Positions 52,547 to 60,254 of a stretch of 64,000 nucleotides of DNA are shown here, piece by piece. Below the pieces are notes generated by a model. That model saw only the letters and a list, made by a program, of their open reading frames with translations. It did not search any database and was not told the origin of the DNA. The stretch spans positions 248,001 through 312,000 of the forward strand of contig CAYQVH010000001.1 of NCBI GenBank assembly GCA_964420975.1, written 5' to 3'. Source of the stretch: Accumulibacter sp964420975. Its GTDB lineage: Bacteria; Pseudomonadota; Gammaproteobacteria; Burkholderiales; Rhodocyclaceae. The stretch's first letter is position 1, and each line of letters opens with the position of its first letter. The position numbers were made by a program, and so were the translations under genes.

Positions 52547-53875
52547 ATGGTTCCTATGGATAACAGCTCCCCGCTCCCGGTTCTTAATCATCGCAAGCCC
52601 GTCTATGATTATTATGGACTGGTATTTGACACAAGCGGCTGCCCAATGAAAAAAACGGACCGCGGGCTTGTATTCCATCCAATTCTAGCGCCTTACCTAA
52701 TCGTTGATTATACTAGTGAGTTCGAAAAAACCGGCAACAAGTCGTTTCTCGATTATGCGCGACAGGTTGCTAGTCATGCGCTTAGGTACGCCGAACCACT
52801 GGGAGATGCGCTAACATTTATTTATCGACCAAGTACGGGAATCTCTAATGTGCCGCGTGAGTTTGTTTCTGGACTGACTCAAGCGTGGTACGTTAAAGCA
52901 TTTGCATCGATCGAGAAATTGATTCCAGGCGAGTATTCAAGTGAGATCCGTCAATTTTTCGCCAGCCTCCTGATTCCGGTCGAGAAGTCTGGAGTTCTCA
53001 GGAAAAAACCTTTTGGTTGGGTTGTCGACGAATATCCGAATGAACCGGCGTTTTATACCTTGAATGGCTGGCTAACGGTCCTGCGTTGGATTGTACAGAG
53101 TCGCCAAGTCTTAGATCGCTTTGGCATACAGTACAGCGAGTTTCTGGATAGGAATCTCGACGCAGTGGTTCATCTCTTGCCGATGTACGACGCGGCTTTT
53201 TGCCTAAACAGTCGATACCAACTCACCGGTTTTACTAGAATTCGTTTAGTATTTGATAGGCCCGTAACAAAGAAATGCCGATGTTTTGAGCTCCAGATTC
53301 CCGGTGAGGGAATATTTCCTGGCCATGTAAATATCGGTGGCTGGTCGCGATGGGATAACCATGTTGAACGTAGTGAGCCACGAATCTTGCAGTTTAATGT
53401 GCTTCTTTCACTCATCAGCAAGCCAGAAGAGAACATTTTTCGAGCCGCCATCGAAACAGATCTAGATTGCACGGCAGAAGTCATGCTTGCCCAAGGCAGC
53501 TTTCGCCCTGACGTTTCCGCCATGCCGACTGAGCGGTGGCGATGTATTGGGCGTTTGTCATTTACCTCCGGCCAGATTAATAACGTCGAATTTTCCTTGC
53601 CTTTTGATGGAGAAGACCTGTTCGCCTATCCGACCAACTTCAAAAAGAAGATCGGCGGTCAATACTTCAATGGATACCACTTTGTTCATATCGTTGATCT
53701 CGCCGAACTATACGCTTACTCCCGTCGCCCTCTTCTTCGGGAGATGTCCGAAAGGTGGCTCGACTACTGGAAACGCTGGGAAGCGCTGCCGTTCCTAAGA
53801 GACGGAAATTATTCATTGCTGCCGCATCTCTACGGCAAGGAGTTCCCCGCGATAATTGGACGCATGTTGGCTTGA
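52547..53875 (+). CDS. D-glucuronyl C5-epimerase-like protein
   Basis: The 442-residue protein resembles the C-terminal domain of heparan-sulfate D-glucuronyl C5-epimerase: EYPNEPAFYTLNG (162-174), LPMYDAAF (211-218) and the closing segment with YFNGYHFVHIVDLAELYAY and ERWLDYWKRW. Between these lies an extra region (about 225-370, beta-rich by eye) not present in the animal enzyme as I know it. The family flips C5 of hexuronic acids in polymers. No signal peptide is visible, so it would act on the polymer before export. GC content is visibly lower than in the genes before it. Confidence 0.72.
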   Translation: MVPMDNSSPLPVLNHRKPVYDYYGLVFDTSGCPMKKTDRGLVFHPILAPYLIVDYTSEFEKTGNKSFLDYARQVASHALRYAEPLGDALTFIYRPSTGISNVPREFVSGLTQAWYVKAFASIEKLIPGEYSSEIRQFFASLLIPVEKSGVLRKKPFGWVVDEYPNEPAFYTLNGWLTVLRWIVQSRQVLDRFGIQYSEFLDRNLDAVVHLLPMYDAAFCLNSRYQLTGFTRIRLVFDRPVTKKCRCFELQIPGEGIFPGHVNIGGWSRWDNHVERSEPRILQFNVLLSLISKPEENIFRAAIETDLDCTAEVMLAQGSFRPDVSAMPTERWRCIGRLSFTSGQINNVEFSLPFDGEDLFAYPTNFKKKIGGQYFNGYHFVHIVDLAELYAYSRRPLLREMSERWLDYWKRWEALPFLRDGNYSLLPHLYGKEFPAIIGRMLA

Positions 53876-53940
53876 ATGTTGCTGCCGGATAGCAGCGTCA
53901 ACCGATATTGGCACGGGCAAACTAGCAACGGGGAAATGTG

Positions 53941-55932
53941 ATGGAAAATCCGAATCTGACTTGTTCAGTCTGTGGCGGGACACTTCTGGGCGGGGAAGAT
54001 CGCGGCATATGTGGACATTGCGGTAGTAGGCCGCGAGTTCGTTCACTGACAGGATTGGTTGGTGACTACCTTCTCCCTCTCTTCGGACGAGTTGGAGACA
54101 TAGCCGAAGGTGCGCTGTGCTTCGCCATGACCAGCCACGAACGCAAATTGCTAGCAAGTTACTTTGGTCCGATTACGTCTGTTTCGCTTTTCGGTAAATA
54201 CGGCAATGACCACACCGAAGGAGTAGACGCGAGAGACCTTAGCGGGTACCCAAACGAGACCTTCGGGGTGCATTATAGTTGCCTCCTCTTTGATTACTTC
54301 ACCGAACACGAGAAAGCACTTGCGGAAGCATGGCGCGTGCTGTCGCCCCAAGGCCTCTTTATAACGCTAATGGAGGAGCCAAGACTACAGGCGGGGCACC
54401 AAGAGCCAAAGGCAACGGCCCAGATAAAGCCACGCACGGGGTATTACGACTACATACCTGACGGCCAAGGTATGGTTAGCATCAAAGTTGGCCGCGAGTG
54501 GTTTTTCGCCGCCATGAGACGCGTGGGGTTTGCACCACATGTGTTCCACATACAGGACGATGCCTCTGGTCTGGGGTTTGATTGGTTCGTCGGACACAAG
54601 ACGATGCCGAGCGAGAAAAGAACTGACCATCCTGCCGGATCCAGTGTTGCTGTTGCTAGAGAAGCGGCTAAAGTGAGTAGCTCCGGCCCAACGTTGATAG
54701 TGGCGGACAGACCACAATTGTGTAAAGAGTACAGCATACCATTGTCGCATCCCAGGTTTCCTTTCCGACATGTACATGTCAAACTTACGTTACCCGTGGT
54801 TTCAACTGATCCCCGAAATATGGTCCGATTTTCGGAACATGTGATTGATCGAACGACGAGTGAAGCTACAAATAGAATTGTTTGTTGTGCTGTTGGAGGA
54901 TATTACGTTTCCAATGATTTAGGTGGCTCGTGGGAATGGGTTCCAGTTCGAGGCTTTGAAAGCACTCGTTTTATTAATTCGGTGTCTCTCATAAATGACA
55001 GAATATGTCTTCAAGCGAGAGGATTGTCGCCAAAACTCGCACTATCTCAGCAGGAGAACGCCGGACTAGTGCTCACTTTGGAACACTCCGGAACTGTGAA
55101 GGGCGTTAGCCAAACTAGTGTCCACCAGTGGCATGGATCATCTTCCGTCGACTATAGTAACGGGGTTTTGATATTTGCAGATTACGCTTTGAATCCTCCG
55201 GGAGGGCAAAAAGTAGGGGGCGCACGGTATCACTCTGCCGTGTTCAGGAGTGTCGATCAAGGAGAGTCTTGGGTGAAGACCTTTGAACGTTCTGGAGAGG
55301 AAATCCGACATTTCCATACTGTTCGCTCAGACCCCTTTTGTGCTGGTAGGTGGTACTTGACCAGTGGTGATCTGCCGAGGGAGACGAAGATCTTTGTCTC
55401 CGCCGACGATGGTGCTACTTGGAGCGAGGACTGTGATCCATCTCGTTCTAACAGTCCGGCTTCTCGCTTTCGGCTTACTGACCTGGCGTTTACGAAGGAG
55501 GGGCTGATTTGGGGTTCAGATGATATTCTGGGTTCACCTAGAGATTTGGATCCAGATTTGTCTCTTGCTAAACGGTCTGGCGCAAGAGTTTTTTTTGGCG
55601 AGCGAAATCAATTGCATCTTGCGACCGAGATCGGGTATGTTGCTCAGCCAGTACGTTCGATAGTAGACTTGGGCACATGCTGGTTACTGATCACACAAGG
55701 CTCAATATTTCAGTATTACACTAGACCACGAGTTTTCCTGCTCAGCAAGGATGTGCCGTATTCAATTTGCCATCTCTTGGATTTAGATAATTATTCGGAT
55801 GTGGTGACGGGTTTTACCTATTCGTGTGCCAGTCGGGTAGCGAAAGACGGGACTTTCTTTTCGGTAAGAGGAGGGAAAGACGTTTTTGACGCATCAGCCA
55901 ACATTTTGAAGTGGGTTGTCTCCTTCGACTGA
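53941..55932 (+). CDS. Zinc-ribbon methyltransferase fused to an Asp-box (BNR) beta-propeller
   Basis: The 663-residue protein has a zinc ribbon (Cys8, 11, 24, 27: CX2C...CX2C) and then a class I methyltransferase-like region (about 60-220). Its HEKALAEAWRVLSPQGLFITLMEE segment is the typical motif near the end of such domains. After a linker comes a long C-terminal region with three Asp boxes (SxDxGxxW-type; 324-331, 437-444, 487-494), the mark of sialidase/BNR propellers. Methylation of, and binding to, a glycan is a plausible role. The SAM-binding glycine motif is not obvious, so catalysis is uncertain. ATG 53941 is chosen. Confidence 0.65.
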   Translation: MENPNLTCSVCGGTLLGGEDRGICGHCGSRPRVRSLTGLVGDYLLPLFGRVGDIAEGALCFAMTSHERKLLASYFGPITSVSLFGKYGNDHTEGVDARDLSGYPNETFGVHYSCLLFDYFTEHEKALAEAWRVLSPQGLFITLMEEPRLQAGHQEPKATAQIKPRTGYYDYIPDGQGMVSIKVGREWFFAAMRRVGFAPHVFHIQDDASGLGFDWFVGHKTMPSEKRTDHPAGSSVAVAREAAKVSSSGPTLIVADRPQLCKEYSIPLSHPRFPFRHVHVKLTLPVVSTDPRNMVRFSEHVIDRTTSEATNRIVCCAVGGYYVSNDLGGSWEWVPVRGFESTRFINSVSLINDRICLQARGLSPKLALSQQENAGLVLTLEHSGTVKGVSQTSVHQWHGSSSVDYSNGVLIFADYALNPPGGQKVGGARYHSAVFRSVDQGESWVKTFERSGEEIRHFHTVRSDPFCAGRWYLTSGDLPRETKIFVSADDGATWSEDCDPSRSNSPASRFRLTDLAFTKEGLIWGSDDILGSPRDLDPDLSLAKRSGARVFFGERNQLHLATEIGYVAQPVRSIVDLGTCWLLITQGSIFQYYTRPRVFLLSKDVPYSICHLLDLDNYSDVVTGFTYSCASRVAKDGTFFSVRGGKDVFDASANILKWVVSFD

Positions 55933-55955
55933 AGCAGCAACACGGAGAGTTCATT

Positions 55956-57071
55956 ATGGTATTTAATGGGTTGTTTTATCAGCTTAATCATGCGCAAGTC
56001 AAGACGGTAGAGAGGAGATTGCGCGTTCTTGGGCTTGGTTTGATGTTTGGTTTGTTTTCTTCCTCGTCAAGTTGGGGCGTGGATGTAGACTTTCAGGCTC
56101 CGCCAGACGAGACAGATTCTCTTGCCGTGGCTTATGATTGTCTAGCGTCACTGGCTAGATATTCTCGGGGCAAAAAAGAGCTATTAAGTAGAGCCGTGAG
56201 CGATGGGAAAAGGCTTATGGCCAGTGCTGTCGCGGACCAGTCCGGTCGTACCGGATGGCCATATATCCAAAGAGCGACGGAAGAGTCAAAAAAATGTGGT
56301 CTGGCGGGCTCGCTGGATGCTTTTAGCGATGGCTCTTGCAATCCTGCAAATACACCTTACATGCTACAAACCGGATACGGGCTGACTTGCCTCGCTCAAC
56401 TTTCAATCGCGACGGGTGAAAGTACGTATTTGGAGTTTGCGCGCAAAGTTGCTCGTGATTCCTGGAACCTAGGGACAGCCGCTCCAGCGGGCTGCCGAGA
56501 CTGTTACTATTATTGGTACAGTTACCACGCAAATGATGTTGGGCGTTTTGTTCGGAATACGAACTTGGCTATGGGACTTGGCGTCGCCTGGCTGTACGCG
56601 GCGACGGGGGAGGTCGTGTATCGGGACAGAGCTTTGGCCGTCGCACGAGCAGAGCATCAGGAAATAGCCATGGGGAATTGGGGTTATTTTGGGTCAAGTG
56701 ACCCGAAATTTAAAAATGACCCGCGATCAGAGGCACAGCGAATAGAGAACCATGCGCCCCATCAAGTAAAAGCATTGAAGGATATTGGTCTGCTATTTAG
56801 CAGTGAACAGGCGATCGCCGACGCGCGGGCCGTTCTGGATTCCTTTGTTAACTGTCGTAACGAGCGCTGCCGATTAGACAACTGTAAGGCGTGGGCGGCA
56901 CCACCTTCTTGCAAGGCGACAGCGACTATTGCGCCCTGCATTCTTGCGGATTATGGAGAGCCATACTCTTCGCAGTGCCAGGCTGTGCTTAAGGAGTTGC
57001 CAAAACTGAATGCTTTTCAGGCTTTTGCGTTAGAGGCGACTAGCGATAGGCGCAAACTCGAAAGAAGATGA
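55956..57071 (+). CDS. Secreted alpha-helical toroid-like protein, Cys-rich
   Basis: The 371-residue protein has a probable export signal around residues 20-40 (RRLRVLGLGLMFGLF) and repeated helices with segments such as YMLQTGYGLTCLAQLSIATG and ARKVARDSWNLG. These recall alpha/alpha toroids of polysaccharide lyases and epimerases. Several Cys pairs (CRDC, CRNERC) suggest disulfides and a periplasmic location. I do not recognise a specific family. It starts at ATG 55956 (GGAGAG upstream) and overlaps the next gene by four bases. Confidence 0.55.
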   Translation: MVFNGLFYQLNHAQVKTVERRLRVLGLGLMFGLFSSSSSWGVDVDFQAPPDETDSLAVAYDCLASLARYSRGKKELLSRAVSDGKRLMASAVADQSGRTGWPYIQRATEESKKCGLAGSLDAFSDGSCNPANTPYMLQTGYGLTCLAQLSIATGESTYLEFARKVARDSWNLGTAAPAGCRDCYYYWYSYHANDVGRFVRNTNLAMGLGVAWLYAATGEVVYRDRALAVARAEHQEIAMGNWGYFGSSDPKFKNDPRSEAQRIENHAPHQVKALKDIGLLFSSEQAIADARAVLDSFVNCRNERCRLDNCKAWAAPPSCKATATIAPCILADYGEPYSSQCQAVLKELPKLNAFQAFALEATSDRRKLERR

Positions 57072-59074
57072 GGGGGGTGCTTGCGTACGATTGTTTTGCG
57101 GCCCGGGAATTTGCGGTACTCGTAGACTATCTACGGAGAGTAGGTTCTATTTTTTATTCATGTAGGGATTTGGGTCGTGAACCCGTTGCGAAGGGCGTTT
57201 CCTTTCGCTTTGATGTTCACGCTCGTGATATTAAAGGGGCCTATAGTTTTCTTTCTGTTCTTTATCATTATAGAATACCAGGGACCTTCTATTTGCTCGC
57301 CGATTATTCCTCTGACGAGAGGCGGTGCGTAGAACAGTTTCGTGCGTTAGCTTCTAAATTCGTTTTGCCGGTTGAGTTCGGGCTGCATGATTCGCCAGTC
57401 GATTCCTACCTGATTGGAAAAAGATTTGGTGGTGCCGGGATAGAGTATTGGCGTTGGCTTCAATCTGAGGATTCATTAAGGTGGTTTGCCGCTTTGGCGG
57501 GTTCGGAATTGGAAAGGCAGCGCTTCGACGATGAAGTACGGAGGGCAGTTGTTGCGCGAGTGGCAAAAATGCGTAGCGACTTCGACAACTTCGCGACGGT
57601 TGCGAGCCATGGCGGCGAGATTAACCAGACCTTCAGGAAGCGGTTACCGGATCTGGGCTCCACCGGCGTGTTCATTTCGACGCTGTTTGCCGAAAACTGG
57701 ATCAGGCCGGATATTCTTCTTGGAGCGGGACTGCAAGCGGACGTCGAGCAGTTTAAGGCCAAGGCGCCGCTTTTCTACCAAGTTAGCGACGGTGGCGGCC
57801 AGATCAAGAGGATGGTCACCCAGATCAAGGATCTTGCCGTGGCACGCAGCAGGGCAGTACAGATCCTGATTCATCCCTACACTTGGGCTGGACCACTCGG
57901 CCGTACCGGTGGTACGCGTGACGGAGAGTTGTCAGTGTTGCTCGGGCCTCCAGGAACCGCCATGCCCCACAGCGGGCGAAAATGGTATCAGCGTCTGATC
58001 CGCACGCGCGTGATGCTGGTTGGCAGCGGTATAGCCGCCGCCGCTAAAGCTGCCAATTTGAACGCGTGTACTCCTACAGAAACCGTGCGCCCGTTAGTAC
58101 TCGTCTGTGCCACTGCTTCTGATGTCGTCGTGGATTTGAAAACGAGTGGTTTGTCCGCGCCGTTCGTTCACGCGGTAGTCGTCGATGAGAACGACCTTGC
58201 AAGCGTCAAGGAGGAACTTGCCAGCCTAACCAGTTTGTTTGCCAGCTTGGCGTCCACATCGGACCTGGCTGACCACGCGCCGGTAATCGTCGGAAAGTCG
58301 ATCGTTAACTATGGTCCGCTCGTTGCCGACGCGATCGAAAGCCTTGTCAGGTCCCGGGGAAACGGCGAACAAACGCCTCCAGCAAGACTGGCACGATGGA
58401 TCGAGGGGAGTCTAGCGGCCGCTCAAAACGAGTCCTTGAAGGCGGGCCCGGTACTCGAGCGGAAGGAGCTCGCGTATTTTCTATTTTCTTCGTCGCGCCG
58501 GGCACAAGTCGCACTGCGAGCCATCGATCAGTTGTTGCCGGCAGAGGAAATTTCTTGTGTTGTGGATCACGGAGCGGGGCTGGCGATCGTTCCCCTGTGC
58601 CTTCATTTCCAGCGGAAGAAAGGAATCACGCGCGTCGTCTGCTCCGAAACCAAGCACGATTTCGTCGTACTCGGCCAGCAGTTATGGACTGCTCTCGGTT
58701 GCGAGAATCGTTTGGAATATCAGGAAGGCTCGGCGATCGACTTGCGCTACCCCGAGTTGGCCACCGTCGTTCTATTTGCGCAGATGCTGTACCGCCTGCC
58801 TGCCGACAAGAGACGCGACGCAATTCTTGCCGCGTGGCGTGCGCTCAAACCAGGTGGGCTTTTGCTGATCAACGAGCTGCTGGACCGAAAGCAAAGCGTG
58901 ACGACGCTTGCACCGCTGACCTCGCGCGAGATCCTTGAAATTCTACCCAAAGCCCGCGACCGTTGGCTCTATTGGGGCGGCTCTGGCATCACGGCGCTCG
59001 ACACGCTTAACGACGCTGATTCGTCGTTGCTCGGCCGTTCAGACGGTTTTCTCGTTGTCCGCAAGGACCGTTAA
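57068..59074 (+). CDS. NodB-like deacetylase fold fused to a C-terminal methyltransferase
   Basis: The 668-residue protein has an N-terminal region like carbohydrate deacetylases (about 40-280): FRFDVH (46-51), SHGGEIN (180-186) and IHPYTW (268-273). A middle stretch (about 310-450) is unassigned. The C-terminus (about 475-668) is a class I methyltransferase, with DHGAGLAIVPL and a RALKPGGLLLINELLDRK motif. It may deacetylate and methylate a sugar, or only bind it. The deacetylase metal ligands cannot be confirmed by eye. Base composition changes inside this gene near 57.5 kb. Confidence 0.62.
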   Translation: MRGVLAYDCFAAREFAVLVDYLRRVGSIFYSCRDLGREPVAKGVSFRFDVHARDIKGAYSFLSVLYHYRIPGTFYLLADYSSDERRCVEQFRALASKFVLPVEFGLHDSPVDSYLIGKRFGGAGIEYWRWLQSEDSLRWFAALAGSELERQRFDDEVRRAVVARVAKMRSDFDNFATVASHGGEINQTFRKRLPDLGSTGVFISTLFAENWIRPDILLGAGLQADVEQFKAKAPLFYQVSDGGGQIKRMVTQIKDLAVARSRAVQILIHPYTWAGPLGRTGGTRDGELSVLLGPPGTAMPHSGRKWYQRLIRTRVMLVGSGIAAAAKAANLNACTPTETVRPLVLVCATASDVVVDLKTSGLSAPFVHAVVVDENDLASVKEELASLTSLFASLASTSDLADHAPVIVGKSIVNYGPLVADAIESLVRSRGNGEQTPPARLARWIEGSLAAAQNESLKAGPVLERKELAYFLFSSSRRAQVALRAIDQLLPAEEISCVVDHGAGLAIVPLCLHFQRKKGITRVVCSETKHDFVVLGQQLWTALGCENRLEYQEGSAIDLRYPELATVVLFAQMLYRLPADKRRDAILAAWRALKPGGLLLINELLDRKQSVTTLAPLTSREILEILPKARDRWLYWGGSGITALDTLNDADSSLLGRSDGFLVVRKDR

Positions 59075-59102
59075 GCGGGAATCGGTTGCTGAGGAGCACC
59101 AG

Positions 59103-60254
59103 ATGGCCATGTCGTGGGCAAATGAGTTACGCGTCGTAATCGACGCTGGTGTGGCAGAGTACGAAACCGCTGCCGGTATGGGGACCGACGCCTACTGCAA
59201 GTTGCGCGTGCATCACCCGATGGCCGACGGCAAGTACTTGCAGCTGCTGGCGGTACTCCACCGCAGTCAGCTCATTTCCCCGGCTCGTTTCGAGGCGCAG
59301 GTGTGCAGCGCGTGTGATCGCTTGCGGGAGGCAGCGCAGCGGACAGCGATCGATGACTGTAATGGCTGGGTGTGGGGTCTCGGTTTCGCTTGGCGCGATT
59401 TGCCGCCGAGCGAGCCCTTCCTGGTGACTAGCGCGGTCGTCGTTCGTGCTGCCCTTGAGTGCAGCCAGCAGGGGTTGAGCTGTCCGCCGTTGGCAGCGGT
59501 GATCGACAATGGGGTGGCCGGCTTGGAGGAATGGTGGTCAAGACTTACGCTGTCAGTTGATGATGGCGAGGTACCGATCCCGGCGTATTCGCCGGGAATT
59601 CGGTTACCGATCTACAACGCCGCCGCCTACAGCTACGCGACGCTTCATCAGGCAGATTTGGCGGGATACCCGACACGCTCTACCGGCGACGGCTTGCGCT
59701 CGATGGAATGGATCCGCTCGCGCCGCGTCCCTCGGCTGGGCTGGCCGTACTCGCCGGCGAGCGGCGTCGTCGATCTCTTGCACCAGTGTTATTTGCTCAA
59801 CGCGATGGCGGATGTGTTCGGCGTGCGCTCGATCGAGGCCGCCAGCGCCGAACTTATCGGACAGTTCGCAGGACCGGGGGGGTTTGCCGATGTCATCCAC
59901 CGGTTGCCGCCAGGAGGAGCGACCAAGCGGGGACAAGACATTCCCTGGATTCGGCCGTTTGCCGGCGGCGACCTGGAAATCCTGCCCAAACCGGCGCGTT
60001 TGTGGTCGCTTGGCGAGCTGCTGCTTCTGATTTCACGCCTCGGTAACGAAGGTGAACAGGCAGAGGGCTGGTTGCGCCTAGGTCGATCGATCGCCGTCAC
60101 GATCATGCACCGTCTCAGTTGCGGCAACGACGACGAGGCCCGCTTCCCACGGCAGGCGATGCATGCCCGGCATGGTCTTGCCTGCTACCTCGGCCTGCTG
60201 CGCGGAAAGGCACGCGCAATCCCGTCATCACTGCCGCCTGAGGGTGACGAATGA
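59103..60254 (+). CDS. Helical toroid-like protein of unknown function
   Basis: The 383-residue protein is helix-rich, with segments such as NAAAYSYATLHQADL and VVDLLHQCYLLNAMADVFG that recur in alpha/alpha toroid enzymes. No signal peptide is seen and no family is recognised. ATG 59103 has GAGGAGC upstream and is preferred to starts inside the previous gene. The stop overlaps the next gene by four bases. Its neighbours suggest polysaccharide modification. Confidence 0.5.
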   Translation: MAMSWANELRVVIDAGVAEYETAAGMGTDAYCKLRVHHPMADGKYLQLLAVLHRSQLISPARFEAQVCSACDRLREAAQRTAIDDCNGWVWGLGFAWRDLPPSEPFLVTSAVVVRAALECSQQGLSCPPLAAVIDNGVAGLEEWWSRLTLSVDDGEVPIPAYSPGIRLPIYNAAAYSYATLHQADLAGYPTRSTGDGLRSMEWIRSRRVPRLGWPYSPASGVVDLLHQCYLLNAMADVFGVRSIEAASAELIGQFAGPGGFADVIHRLPPGGATKRGQDIPWIRPFAGGDLEILPKPARLWSLGELLLLISRLGNEGEQAEGWLRLGRSIAVTIMHRLSCGNDDEARFPRQAMHARHGLACYLGLLRGKARAIPSSLPPEGDE

